64,000 nucleotides of DNA from Clostridiales bacterium (lineage in GTDB: Bacteria; Bacillota; Clostridia; Saccharofermentanales; Saccharofermentanaceae): positions 1 through 64,000 of the forward strand of contig JAFZQI010000014.1 in the NCBI GenBank assembly GCA_017620475.1. The letters run 5' to 3'. Made by a program: the position numbers and the translations under genes. This document shows positions 8,192-17,190 of the stretch, in pieces. The notes beneath the pieces are model-generated. The model was not told where the DNA came from. It saw nothing but the letters and a program-made list of their open reading frames with translations, and searched no databases. Every line of letters starts with the position of its first letter. The stretch's first letter is position 1.

Positions 8192-9715
8192 TTAGAGATT
8201 CGCAAGTCTCTTAAAGTTGTCTGCCATCGGTGCGTACAGATCCTTGTAGAGCTGATAGAACGGCTCATACTGGGCATGTACGTCGGCTCTGGCATCCATG
8301 GAGGAAGCGGAGAAGATCGTCGCGCCGCAGGCTTCCTGGATCGTCGGGTATACGCCCGCCGCAACAGAAGCCAGAAGAGCCGCACCAAGTGCTCCGCCCT
8401 GATCAGAAGCGCAGGTATTCACTGTGCAATCGAATACATCTGCCAGCATCTGTCTCCAGAATTCACTCTTGGAACCGCCGCCGCAAGCGTACATGGAATC
8501 GATCTTTACACCGAGGTTGTTGAAGATATCGATGGAGTCACGCAGTGCATATACAACACCTTCCATAACGGCACGGAGCATATCCTTTCTCTCGTGCATC
8601 GCAGACAGACCGAAGAAAACGCCACGCGCATTCGGATCGAGGTGCGGTGTTCTCTCACCCATCAGATAAGGCAGGTACAGAAGACGGTTTGCACCGATCG
8701 GAACTTCCTGAGCGATCTCATCCAGGAGACGATATACATCGATACCGCGCTTATCAGCCTCGATCACCTCTGCATCACAACAGGTGTTCTTGAACCACTT
8801 CAGGGACAGGCAGGCAGCCTGATGAACGCCCATCACGTGCCATGCACCCGGAACTGCGGAACAGAAAGTATGCACACGGCCCTTCGGGTCGACCTGCATA
8901 TCATCGGTATGCGCAAATACAACACCGGAAGTACCGAGTGTAGCAAAAGCAGTACCTTCCTTCACGACGCCGCATCCGATTGCAGCAGCCGCATTGTCAC
9001 CGGCACCGGCAGCAACCGGAATACCTGCCGGAAGTCCTGTCTCCGCAGCGATCTCTTCGGTTACGCGGCCGGAAACTTCCACAGACTCATACACTTTTGC
9101 AAGCCATTCCTTCTTGATATCGAGAAGCTCGAGGACCTCATCGGACCAGTCACGGTTCTTGATGTCCAGAAGCTGCATACCGGAAGCATCGGAAACGTCC
9201 GTTGCGAATTCACCGGTAAGTCTGTAACGTACATAGTCCTTCGGCAGAAGGATGTGTGCGCACTGAGCATAGATCTCGGGCTCATTATTTCTCACCCACA
9301 GGATCTTACTTGCGGTAAAGCCGGTAAGCGCCGGAGAAGCCGTGATCGCCATGAGCTTATCCAGGCCGACCTTCTCGGTGATCTCTTCGCACTCTTTCGC
9401 GGTTCTCTGGTCGCACCAGATAATGGACTTACGAAGGACTTTTCCATCCTTGTCCAGCATTACGAGACCGTGCATCTGGCCGGAAAGACCGATACCCGCG
9501 ATATCATCCTTGTTCACGCCGCTGTCCGCAACGACCTTCTTCAAGCCGGTAAGCGCCGCATTCCACCAATCGTCAGGCTCCTGCTCCGCATAGCCGTTCT
9601 GCGGCTGATAAAGCGGATACTCCACGGTATGTGCCGCAACCAGTTTTCCATCCTGGGAGAACAGCGCCGTCTTTGTACCTGATGTTCCAATGTCGATACC
9701 AATAAGATATTTCAT
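8192..9715 (-). CDS. xylB: Xylulokinase
   Basis: A 507-residue FGGY-family sugar kinase that phosphorylates D-xylulose to xylulose 5-phosphate with ATP. The N-terminal phosphate-binding motif GIDIGTSGTKTALF (residues 6-19) and the C-terminal block with YACGGGSKSEFWRQ are intact. The ATG at 9715 follows AAGGAG 8 nt upstream; an upstream start would add 19 unconserved residues. It lies directly after the GH3 xylosidase gene and a LacI regulator and ends the operon. Its product feeds the transketolase encoded nearby. Xylose isomerase is not in the window. Confidence 0.93.
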   Translation of the reverse strand: MKYLIGIDIGTSGTKTALFSQDGKLVAAHTVEYPLYQPQNGYAEQEPDDWWNAALTGLKKVVADSGVNKDDIAGIGLSGQMHGLVMLDKDGKVLRKSIIWCDQRTAKECEEITEKVGLDKLMAITASPALTGFTASKILWVRNNEPEIYAQCAHILLPKDYVRYRLTGEFATDVSDASGMQLLDIKNRDWSDEVLELLDIKKEWLAKVYESVEVSGRVTEEIAAETGLPAGIPVAAGAGDNAAAAIGCGVVKEGTAFATLGTSGVVFAHTDDMQVDPKGRVHTFCSAVPGAWHVMGVHQAACLSLKWFKNTCCDAEVIEADKRGIDVYRLLDEIAQEVPIGANRLLYLPYLMGERTPHLDPNARGVFFGLSAMHERKDMLRAVMEGVVYALRDSIDIFNNLGVKIDSMYACGGGSKSEFWRQMLADVFDCTVNTCASDQGGALGAALLASVAAGVYPTIQEACGATIFSASSMDARADVHAQYEPFYQLYKDLYAPMADNFKRLANL

Positions 9716-9772
9716 ATTATTCTCTCCTTGTGCTTTATATTTAAGGGGCATCCCCCTTTGTTCACTTATCAA

Positions 9773-11866
9773 TTATTTTACTACGGAAACCGAAACGCAG
9801 GGAATACCGGTCAGGGATTCCGACAGCGGATCAGGCTGGGAAGTTCCGGCATAGAATACGAATTCAGAACCTCCATCGATGACCTCGCCTTCGTCATTTA
9901 CTACGGTAAAAGCACTGTCACCGATACTGATCTGCACTTCTTCTTCCGATCCGGCGGCCAGCGCGACACGCTTGAACCCGCAGAGTTTCGGGAAGGGCGT
10001 CGCATCTTTTGACTTGCTTTGAATATAGATCTGCACCACATCTTCCGTATCGGTGTCACCGGCATTCTTGACCGTAACGCGCATCTTCTTTTCTTCGATA
10101 TCGAAGATACAGTCGGAAACCACCACTTTGGAATAGGTAAGTCCATATCCGAACGGATAAAGGATATTGTCCCTTGTATACCGGTAGGTGCGATCCTTCA
10201 TGGAATAATCGTCAAAGGCCGGGATCTTCTCAACCGTCTCGTAGAACGTGAGCGGAAGCTTACCGGACGGCGACACTTTACCAAAGAGGATATTCGCCAT
10301 CGCCACGCCGCCGAGTTCACCCGGATACCAGGCCTGGATCAGGGCATCCGCCTTATCACACAGCGGATTGATCGAAGAACCTGCCGCCAGAACTACAACA
10401 GTCGGCTTACCCAGTGCAAGGACCTTCTCTAGAAGGACGCGCTGGCCCAAAGGCAGAAGAAGATCTCTCTTATCGCCTGAATCGAAGGCATTACCGGTAT
10501 CACCCTGCTCGCCCTCCAAAGTCGCATCCAGGCCCACACAAAGTACGACCACATCGCTCATCTGCGCGAGGATCAGTGCCTCGGCAATACCATCCTCCGC
10601 CATCGCCAGCGGCTGAATACGGTCATTACTCAGGTGCGCGCCTTCCGCGTAGTACACACGGATATCGGAACCGGCCTCTTCGGTGATCCCCTCAAGGAAA
10701 GTCTTCGGTGCACGGCTTGTTCCATAGTAATTACCACGGAGCGCATCGATACTGTCGCTGTTCGGGCCGATCACTGCGATAGACTTGATCTCGTCTTTCT
10801 TAAGCGGAAGCAGCCCGTCATTTTTAAGAAGAACCATAGACTTCTCGGCGCACTCCAGCGATACTTTCCGATGTTCATCGCAGGCCACGACATCATAGGG
10901 GATATCGTCGAACTCGGTATGCTCCTCGAAAAGTCCGAGTCTCATACGGGTACGCATCAGGCGCACCACCGCATTACGGATCGTCTCTTTGCTGACCAGG
11001 CCTTCCTGCTCGGCTTCGATCGCATGAATATAGGTGCAGCCGCAGTTAAGGTCGCATCCGGCATTCAGCGCCATCGCCGCCGATTCGGTCGGAGTCTTCG
11101 TTACGTGATGGGACTCATGGAAATCACGGATCGCCCAGCAGTCGGAAACGAAGTACCCGTCGAAGCCCCACTCTTTCAATTTTCCCATGAGAAAAGAACT
11201 GGCGCATGTCGGTTCGCCGTTGAGTCTTGTGTAGGCACCCATGACTCCCTCGACCTTCGCTTCTTTTACAAGTGCCTCGAAAGCCGGAAGATACGTTTCC
11301 GCCAGATCTTTCTTGGAAGCAATGGTATTAAACTCATGGCGTAGCGCTTCCGGTCCGCTATGTGCGGCAAAGTGCTTCGCACATCCGGCGGAAAGCATAT
11401 ATTTTCCGTCGCCCTGCAATCCCTTAACAAAGGAAACTCCTAAACGCGTGGTCAGATACGGATCTTCGCCGTAAGTCTCATGACCTCTTCCCCATCTCGG
11501 GTCACGGAAGATATTGATATTCGGGCTCCAAAGTGTAAGGCCCTTATAGATGTCACGGTCACCTTTTTTCGAGGAAGCATTGTACTTCGCACGGGCTTCC
11601 GTACCGATAATACGTGCCACTTTACCAAGAAGAGCATCGTCGAACATGGCAGCCAGCCCGATCGCCTGAGGGAACATCGTAGCCGTTCCGGAGCGGGCCA
11701 CACCGTGAAGGCCCTCGTTCCACCAGTTATAGGCAGGAACACCGAGACGGTCGATCGCGGGTGCACCGTAACTCAACTGCGGCACCTGTTCTTCAAATGT
11801 CATCTTATCTGCAAGATCTTCTGCTCTTTCCTGGAAAGAATAATTCGGATCCAAATACTTCTCCAT
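9773..11866 (-). CDS. Glycoside hydrolase family 3, probable cytoplasmic beta-xylosidase
   Basis: About 697 residues: GH3 barrel, alpha/beta sandwich and C-terminal fibronectin-like domain. The predicted nucleophile is Asp242 in FVSDCW; the KHFAAHS motif is at 164-170. The N-terminal YNWWNEGLHGVARSG block (46-60) is characteristic of GH3 beta-xylosidases and their plant relatives. There is no signal peptide, so imported xylooligosaccharides are probably cleaved inside the cell. The ATG at 11866 has AGGTG upstream; an alternative GTG overlaps the lacI stop. It sits between the LacI regulator and xylulokinase. Exact specificity (xylosidase, arabinosidase or glucosidase) is inferred. Confidence 0.9.
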   Translation of the reverse strand: MEKYLDPNYSFQERAEDLADKMTFEEQVPQLSYGAPAIDRLGVPAYNWWNEGLHGVARSGTATMFPQAIGLAAMFDDALLGKVARIIGTEARAKYNASSKKGDRDIYKGLTLWSPNINIFRDPRWGRGHETYGEDPYLTTRLGVSFVKGLQGDGKYMLSAGCAKHFAAHSGPEALRHEFNTIASKKDLAETYLPAFEALVKEAKVEGVMGAYTRLNGEPTCASSFLMGKLKEWGFDGYFVSDCWAIRDFHESHHVTKTPTESAAMALNAGCDLNCGCTYIHAIEAEQEGLVSKETIRNAVVRLMRTRMRLGLFEEHTEFDDIPYDVVACDEHRKVSLECAEKSMVLLKNDGLLPLKKDEIKSIAVIGPNSDSIDALRGNYYGTSRAPKTFLEGITEEAGSDIRVYYAEGAHLSNDRIQPLAMAEDGIAEALILAQMSDVVVLCVGLDATLEGEQGDTGNAFDSGDKRDLLLPLGQRVLLEKVLALGKPTVVVLAAGSSINPLCDKADALIQAWYPGELGGVAMANILFGKVSPSGKLPLTFYETVEKIPAFDDYSMKDRTYRYTRDNILYPFGYGLTYSKVVVSDCIFDIEEKKMRVTVKNAGDTDTEDVVQIYIQSKSKDATPFPKLCGFKRVALAAGSEEEVQISIGDSAFTVVNDEGEVIDGGSEFVFYAGTSQPDPLSESLTGIPCVSVSVVK

Positions 11867-11883
11867 GTAGTCACCTGCCTTTG

Positions 11884-12903
11884 TCACTTATTCACTGTCG
11901 TGCAGCTTTCTCCAAGAACAAGCTGCGGTTTTAGGGATATTGTCTTCTGAACATTCTCTTCGCCGGCGATCTGGGCAAGGAGATTTTGTGCCGCCGCTTC
12001 TCCGATCGCCTTCGTATCCTGGCGGATCGTTGTCAGGTTCGGGCTTGTACGCTGGGTGATTTCAATACCGTCAAAGCCAACCACGGAAATATCGTCCGGC
12101 ACGGAAAGTCCCGCATCCCTGATGGCGCTGATCACACCGATTGCAGAATAGTCATCGCTGGCGATCACGGCCGTCGGACGGTCATCCGGCGTTGCCTCAA
12201 GGAGCTTCTTCATGGAATCATATCCGCCTTCGATCGAATAATACCGCGACGGGAAAAGCCGGAGATTCACTGACTTATCCGAAGCATCTGCCGCTGCTTT
12301 TTCCAAAGCGGAAATACGCTCTTCGGTGATGAATTTTCCTCGCTCACCGTGAAGGTACACGATGTTCCGATGTCCCTGATCATAAAGATGGGAAAACAGA
12401 AGGCGCATACTTTCACAAGGGTCGGTCATCACACAGCCGATACTTTTATTTTCGAAATCAATGGCGATCTTCGGAAGATTGCTTTCGATCAGTTCTCTGG
12501 CATCCTTCTGGGAATGATCGGTATTGACAATGAAAACACCGTCCACCCGGCGATACCGGCAGTGGCCGAGATACGAAAGTCCCATATTTCCGACTTTATT
12601 GGAGATAAACACGATGTCGTAACCGTGTTGTTCCACGTAGTCCTTGAAGCTTTCGATCACCTGGGCAAAAAGATAGTGCCAAAGACCCATCTGCGAAGCG
12701 TCCTGGCACAACACACCGATCGACCAGGTTCGGCTTTGAGAGAGGGCCCTCGCACCGGCATTGGGAACATAATCCAATTCCTGTGCGATACGGCGTACAC
12801 GCTCACGTGTTGCCGCACTAACATCACTGGCATTCGACAACGCTTTGGAAACAGTTGCCGGAGAAAGGCCACAAGCCTTCGCTATGTCATAGATCGTCGC
12901 CAT
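11884..12903 (-). CDS. LacI-family transcriptional regulator of the xyloside operon
   Basis: A 339-residue regulator. The helix-turn-helix at residues 3-25 (TIYDIAKACGLSPATVSKAL) is classic LacI/GalR, followed by the hinge helix and a periplasmic-binding-like sensor domain. It should bind operator DNA as a dimer and release it on binding a sugar or sugar phosphate. It is the first gene of lacI-GH3-xylB, only 17 nt from the next start, so it probably controls its own operon. The effector cannot be read from the sequence; a xylose-derived ligand is an inference. Confidence 0.92.
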   Translation of the reverse strand: MATIYDIAKACGLSPATVSKALSNASDVSAATRERVRRIAQELDYVPNAGARALSQSRTWSIGVLCQDASQMGLWHYLFAQVIESFKDYVEQHGYDIVFISNKVGNMGLSYLGHCRYRRVDGVFIVNTDHSQKDARELIESNLPKIAIDFENKSIGCVMTDPCESMRLLFSHLYDQGHRNIVYLHGERGKFITEERISALEKAAADASDKSVNLRLFPSRYYSIEGGYDSMKKLLEATPDDRPTAVIASDDYSAIGVISAIRDAGLSVPDDISVVGFDGIEITQRTSPNLTTIRQDTKAIGEAAAQNLLAQIAGEENVQKTISLKPQLVLGESCTTVNK

Positions 12904-12950
12904 CGCTTATACCTGATCCTTCGTTTGAAATTTGTTTTGGAGAAAGTGAT

Positions 12951-12989
12951 AAAAATCCGCCGGAACCCGTTTCCCGGATCCCGGCGGAT
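12951..12989 (-). terminator. tkt: Rho-independent terminator of tkt
   Basis: Nine-bp stem ATCCGCCGG/CCGGCGGAT (12955-12963 and 12981-12989) followed on the minus strand by five T residues, 8 nt past the tkt stop. It separates tkt from the lacI operon. Confidence 0.85.
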
Positions 12990-12996
12990 AATCAGA

Positions 12997-15000
12997 TCAC
13001 TTATTGACTACTGCTTTGCAGGTAGCTACTACATTAGAAACGGTGAAGCCGAACTTCTCCATCAGCATGGACGGCTTGCCGCTTGCGCCGAAGGTATCCA
13101 TGGTAACGTAACCGCCGTCGATACCTGCGAGTTTGCCCCAGGAGTAGGAAGAACCGGCCTCAATAGCCACACGGGCGGTTACATCCGGAAGCAGGATGGA
13201 ATCGCGGTATGCCTTATCCTGAGCAAGGAATACATCCAGACACGGTACGCTGACAACGCGGGCATCGATACCCTCAGCAGCCAGCTCGTCCTTCGCCTTG
13301 ATACCGAGCTCAACTTCGGAACCGGAAGCCATGATGATCACGTCCGGCTTCTCCTTGGATTCCTTCGCTACGATGTATGCACCCTTGAGAGCTTCCTTAG
13401 AGGAAGTGGTCAGCGGCATGAGGTTCTGACGGGAAAGTACCAGTGCGGACGGAGTCTTCTCGGAAGAGATCGCCGCTACCCAGGAAGCAACCGTTTCAGT
13501 TGCATCACACGGACGCCATACATTGAAGTTCGGCATGGAGCGGAGCATGGTCAGCTGCTCAACCGGCTCATGTGTCGGTCCGTCTTCACCTACACCGATA
13601 CTATCGTGTGTAAACATGAAGATCTGCGGGATATTCATCAGCGCCGAGAGACGTGCCATCGGCTTGGTGTAATCAGAGAATACAAAGAAGGTTGCGCAGT
13701 AGGTACGCAGACCGCCATGGAGAAGCATACCGTTGGAGATACCGGACATGGCAAGCTCACGGACACCGAAGTGCATGTTTCTGCCGGCACGGTCAGCCTT
13801 GCTGAAATCGCCCTTACCGTTCATATAGGACTTATTGGACGGAGCCAGGTCAGCAGAACCGCCGATGAGGTTCGCGATACGGTCAGCAAGCTTATTGAGG
13901 ACTTTTCCTCCGAGAGCACGGGAAGCCTGCGGCTTGTCGTCTACGGTCCAGAGGTCTTCATCATCAAGAAGAGCGGTGTAATCGTTGCTGAAGAACTTAT
14001 CCCACAGATCCTTCAGATCCGGATAAGCCTTGCAGTACTCGGCAAACATGGCATCCCACTTCGCGTGAGCGTCTGTGCCCTTCGCACCCAGCTCGGCATA
14101 GTGATCGTAGATCTCCTGCGGTACGACGAAGGACTCTTCGCACGGCCAGCCCAGGGTCTTTCTCATAGCGGCGATGTTCTCTTCACCCAGCGGCTCACCG
14201 TGAGCGGAAGCGGTACCCTGCTTTGCTTCACAGCCGTAACCGATGATGGAACGGATCTCAATGAAGGACGGCTTGGTCTTCTCAGCCTTAGCTTCTTCGA
14301 TCGCCTTAGCGATGGCTTCGATATCGTTACCGTCTTCTACAAGGATCGTCTGGAATCCGCAAGCCTCCATACGGCCGCGTACGTTCTCGGTAAAAGCGAT
14401 ATCGGTAGAACCCTCGATAGAGATGCTGTTGGAGTCATAAAGAACGATAAGCTTGTCGAGGCCCAGTGTTCCGGCAAGAGAGAGAGCTTCCTCGGAGATA
14501 CCTTCCATCAGGCAGCCGTCGCCGCACTCTACGAAAGTGTAGTGGTCAATGACCGGGAACTCAGGCTTGTTGAAGGTCTCAGCCAGGTGAGCCTCAGCGA
14601 TCGCCATACCGACTGCCATAGAAAGACCGGCACCCAGAGGACCTGTTGTTGCGTCGATACCTGCAGTATGACCGTACTCCGGATGACCCGGTGTCTTACT
14701 GTCCATCTGACGGAACTGCTTAAGATCTTCGATAGACAGACCGCCAACACCAAAGAGGTGCAGCAGAGAATAGTAAAGTGCGGAACCGTGGCCGCCGGAA
14801 AGAACGAAACGGTCTCTGTTTATCCACATCGGATCCTTCGGGTCAAAAGCCATTTCCTTTCCCCATACCGTGTAAGCCATAGCGGCTGCACCAAGCGGCA
14901 GACCCGGATGTCCGGAATTTGCTTTCTGAATCATATCCGCGGAAAGAACACGGATGGCGGAGATTGCGTTTTGTTCAATTTGTGTACTCATAGGTTCCAT
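12997..15000 (-). CDS. tkt: Transketolase
   Basis: A 667-residue thiamine-diphosphate enzyme of the pentose phosphate pathway that moves two-carbon units between ketose and aldose phosphates. Seen are the cofactor-binding motif starting GDGCLMEGISEEA, the substrate-binding HGSALYYSLLHL and the pyrimidine-domain stretch FTHDSIGVGEDGPTHEPVEQ. The ATG at 15000 follows AAGGAG. It is transcribed alone, between a promoter near 15180 and the terminator at 12951. The position beside xylB suits xylose catabolism. Codon use is strongly biased, which leaves a long spurious antisense frame. Confidence 0.97.
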   Translation of the reverse strand: MEPMSTQIEQNAISAIRVLSADMIQKANSGHPGLPLGAAAMAYTVWGKEMAFDPKDPMWINRDRFVLSGGHGSALYYSLLHLFGVGGLSIEDLKQFRQMDSKTPGHPEYGHTAGIDATTGPLGAGLSMAVGMAIAEAHLAETFNKPEFPVIDHYTFVECGDGCLMEGISEEALSLAGTLGLDKLIVLYDSNSISIEGSTDIAFTENVRGRMEACGFQTILVEDGNDIEAIAKAIEEAKAEKTKPSFIEIRSIIGYGCEAKQGTASAHGEPLGEENIAAMRKTLGWPCEESFVVPQEIYDHYAELGAKGTDAHAKWDAMFAEYCKAYPDLKDLWDKFFSNDYTALLDDEDLWTVDDKPQASRALGGKVLNKLADRIANLIGGSADLAPSNKSYMNGKGDFSKADRAGRNMHFGVRELAMSGISNGMLLHGGLRTYCATFFVFSDYTKPMARLSALMNIPQIFMFTHDSIGVGEDGPTHEPVEQLTMLRSMPNFNVWRPCDATETVASWVAAISSEKTPSALVLSRQNLMPLTTSSKEALKGAYIVAKESKEKPDVIIMASGSEVELGIKAKDELAAEGIDARVVSVPCLDVFLAQDKAYRDSILLPDVTARVAIEAGSSYSWGKLAGIDGGYVTMDTFGASGKPSMLMEKFGFTVSNVVATCKAVVNK

Positions 15001-15062
15001 ACACTCCTTCTGTCAAGATTGAAATATGTGATACGCGCTCGTGGCGCCGTATTGACAAATGT

Positions 15063-15158
15063 AAGTGGCCTGCGCTCCCATCTTTTTCTGAGGAGAAGGG
15101 ATCCGTTTCGAAATCGCTTTCGAAAGGAGAGCAAAAAAATGGGAGCACCAGCTCACTT
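15063..15158 (-). promoter_or_regulatory. tkt: Structured 5' leader of tkt, possible attenuator
   Basis: The leader begins with a long imperfect hairpin: AAGTG, GC, TG and GCTCCCAT on the 5' arm pair with complementary blocks on the 3' arm (outer ends 15063 and 15158; core 15074-15081 with 15139-15146), and A/T runs extend the stem. Within the 5' arm a competing small hairpin GAGC-TGGT-GCTC is followed, in the transcript, by CCATTTTTTT, resembling a weak terminator. The two structures use the same GCTC bases and exclude each other. Two TTTCGAAA palindromes sit in the loop. I recognise no known riboswitch class. Confidence 0.5.
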
Positions 15159-15166
15159 GCCTATTC

Positions 15167-15195
15167 AGTTTATATTCTCGAGGCCAAAGTGTCAA
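15167..15195 (-). promoter_or_regulatory. tkt: Promoter of tkt
   Basis: Minus-strand consensus TTGACA (15190-15195) with TAAACT 17 bp away (15167-15172), or TATAAA at 15 bp spacing. The predicted RNA start is close to 15160, right at the foot of the leader hairpin. The 360-bp gap 15001-15360 holds this promoter, the leader and a divergent promoter for the HD gene; nothing else was seen in it. Confidence 0.6.
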
Positions 15196-15288
15196 TAAAA
15201 AAGCCATGCTTTCTTAAGACGGAACGATACGTTTTCAAACGCAATTCCCGATTCAAAACGAATTCATTCTTTCTTTACAATTACCTCA

Positions 15289-15316
15289 TTGCCAAACGGC
15301 GAGGATATGTTATCTT
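15289..15316 (+). promoter_or_regulatory. Candidate promoter of the HD-domain/mutY genes
   Basis: TTGCCA (15289-15294), 16-bp spacer, TATCTT (15311-15316). It supports a start at 15361 for the HD gene, because earlier possible starts would lie within or before the promoter. Confidence 0.45.
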
Positions 15317-15360
15317 TATATAGGATTTTCGACGGGCTACTGCATCTTTGGGAGACAAAA

Positions 15361-15906
15361 GTGAAACTTAAAATCAAGCGCGACATTCTATTTGAACATC
15401 TTTCCGAACCGGTCTTCCGTACCGGACTTCTCGAACAGCTCAAGGAATTTAATCAGCACGGATCGAGCAACTGCTACGACCATAGCGTTTCCGTCGCCAA
15501 GGCATCTCTTTATATTGCGATGCTCCTTCCTTTCCATTTCAAAATGGAGCAGCTGGTCCGCGGCGCATTGCTTCACGACTACTTCCTTTACGATTGGCAT
15601 GTCACCAAACCGGAGAAGCTTCACGGCTTTTCCCATCCCCATACGGCCTGCCGTAACGCCAAGCGCGATTTTGACATTACGCCGTTAGAAGAGAACATCA
15701 TTAAGAGACACATGTTCCCGCTGACTCCCGTTCCGCCGAGATTTAAAGAGAGTTACCTGGTCACCCTCGCCGACAAGTACATCGCGACTAAGGAGTTTTT
15801 CGCCGCACTCAGACAGCGTCTGCATCCGGCGCGTGCCTTAAGGCTGTTCTCCCGATCGGTTCCTTATGTCTTTTCATTTATGATCGTCTTCCTGCCATGG
15901 AAATGA
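15361..15906 (+). CDS. HD-domain phosphohydrolase family protein
   Basis: A 181-residue protein with a metal-dependent HD fold: His41 (NCYDHS), the His72-Asp73 pair in ALLHDYF, a His in RHMFPL and a downstream Asp in TLADKYIA, which match the usual metal ligands. Such proteins act as phosphohydrolases or nucleotidases in the cytoplasm; the substrate is unknown. A GTG start at 15361 is chosen because GGGAG lies 6 nt before it and the promoter is at 15289-15316. The last 10 nt overlap the start of mutY, implying translational coupling. Confidence 0.8.
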   Translation: MKLKIKRDILFEHLSEPVFRTGLLEQLKEFNQHGSSNCYDHSVSVAKASLYIAMLLPFHFKMEQLVRGALLHDYFLYDWHVTKPEKLHGFSHPHTACRNAKRDFDITPLEENIIKRHMFPLTPVPPRFKESYLVTLADKYIATKEFFAALRQRLHPARALRLFSRSVPYVFSFMIVFLPWK

Positions 15907-17024
15907 CGGACCTTCTTACCTGGTATCTCGAAAACCGGCGTGACCTTCCCTGGCGGAAGCACCGCACGCCCTATTCCACCTGGATCTCAGAAGCCATGCT
16001 TCAGCAGACCCGAGTCACGACCGTACTGGACTATTATCCCCGTTTTCTAAAACGCTTTCCCGATCCGGCTTCTTTGGCTGCGGCATCGGAAGATGAAGTT
16101 TTTAAGTACTGGGAAGGTCTGGGATATTACTCCCGTGCCCGAAACCTCATGCGCGGCGCCGCCTATATCTGTGAACATTTCGACGGAAGTCTTCCCTCCC
16201 GTCCCGACCTTCTGCTTGAGATCCCCGGCATCGGTCCTTACATGTCCGGCGCGATCGCGTCTCTTGCCTTCGACTATCCCGAGCCGGCCGTTGACGGAAA
16301 CTGCATCCGGATCTACAGCCGCCTTCATGCTCTTCCCGTTGTCCCCTCCGAGAAAAGAACTTACGACGAGATCTATTCCCGCGTGAAAAAGGATATGCCG
16401 GAAGAAAACCCGGGAGACTTTAACGAAGCCCTCATGGATCTCGGCTCCCTTGTCTGTACACCCAAATCTCCACGATGCAGTCTCTGCCCGTTTTCTACAA
16501 CATGCAGTGCCCATCTTCTTGGAAAAGAGACGGACTTCCCGCTTAAAAAGCCGAAGAAAGAGACACCCGTCGAAGAGCATACGATCCTGAAGATCTATGC
16601 CGGTGACCGTATTCTGGTCAGGAAACGCCCATCTCAAGGGCTTCTCGCCGGGCTTTTCGAGCTGATCGACCTCCCCGGAAATCTCACGCAGGAGGAAGTC
16701 TCTGAATGGCTTCTCTCCATTCTTGGGACACCGGCACCGAAGGCCGAAGAATCCTTCACATCTGAAAAAGCACCATCAGATCCGACAAAACCTAAAGCGG
16801 ATATCCGCTCTTTAGGCGCCAGCCGACATATCTTTTCGCATCTGCGGTGGAATATGGTGGGATATGAGATCCGTTTGTCCTCTTCTTCCCCCTCCGGATC
16901 CTCCGCCGATACTTCTTCACTGTCCGATGACATTTCCGCCATGCTTCAAAAACTCGGAACACTTGTCACCCCTGAAGAGTATTCCTCCCTTGCTTTTGCC
17001 TCCGCCCTTTCAGCCTACCGCTGA
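15897..17024 (+). CDS. mutY: A/G-specific adenine glycosylase MutY
   Basis: A 375-residue DNA repair enzyme that removes adenine mispaired with 8-oxoguanine. Catalytic Glu32 lies in SEAMLQQTRV, the helix-hairpin-helix is IPGIGPYMSGAIA (109-121) and Asp133 is in AVDGN. The 4Fe-4S cluster ligands are Cys187, Cys194, Cys197 and Cys203 (C-X6-C-X2-C-X5-C). The C-terminal third is the Nudix-like 8-oxoguanine recognition domain, with a low-complexity Ser/Pro/Asp stretch around 320-345. It overlaps the HD gene and is followed by tandem small hairpins. Confidence 0.96.
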   Translation: MEMTDLLTWYLENRRDLPWRKHRTPYSTWISEAMLQQTRVTTVLDYYPRFLKRFPDPASLAAASEDEVFKYWEGLGYYSRARNLMRGAAYICEHFDGSLPSRPDLLLEIPGIGPYMSGAIASLAFDYPEPAVDGNCIRIYSRLHALPVVPSEKRTYDEIYSRVKKDMPEENPGDFNEALMDLGSLVCTPKSPRCSLCPFSTTCSAHLLGKETDFPLKKPKKETPVEEHTILKIYAGDRILVRKRPSQGLLAGLFELIDLPGNLTQEEVSEWLLSILGTPAPKAEESFTSEKAPSDPTKPKADIRSLGASRHIFSHLRWNMVGYEIRLSSSSPSGSSADTSSLSDDISAMLQKLGTLVTPEEYSSLAFASALSAYR

Positions 17025-17074
17025 TCCTTCGGATCTTTTTCTTTCGCCCTGCCGTTGATCCTTCGGATCCTTTT
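17021..17074 (+). terminator. mutY: Tandem terminator hairpins after mutY
   Basis: Two copies of GATCC-TTC-GGATC followed by T runs (17023-17040 and 17057-17074), each inside a longer direct repeat of about 30 bp. The first overlaps the mutY stop codon. The stems are short (5 bp) but doubled. The rest of the gap up to 17190 contains only a 13-bp palindrome (TTGCAT-A-ATGCAA, 17099-17111) and no clear promoter hexamers. Confidence 0.6.
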
Positions 17075-17190
17075 CGAAGCGGATTCTTTTCGATTTTTTT
17101 GCATAATGCAACAAATCTCTTTTTTGTCTCGTCTTATTATCAGAACCGCAGAAGAAGCCTTTTCTTCTGAAGACAAAGGAGATATATAAA

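Noticed and set aside
12951-12989. Hairpin upstream of lacI as a sugar operator
   Set aside because: GC-rich stem followed by a T run just after tkt; a terminator explains it fully.
12349-15198. A 949-codon open frame on the plus strand opposite lacI and tkt
   Set aside because: Same cause as above; the minus-strand products are unmistakable and the antisense translation is Arg/His/Leu-rich with no recognisable domain.
17099-17111. 13-bp palindrome TTGCAT-A-ATGCAA before the serpin gene as an operator
   Set aside because: Short, AT-rich, and not placed against recognisable promoter hexamers; not strong enough to call.
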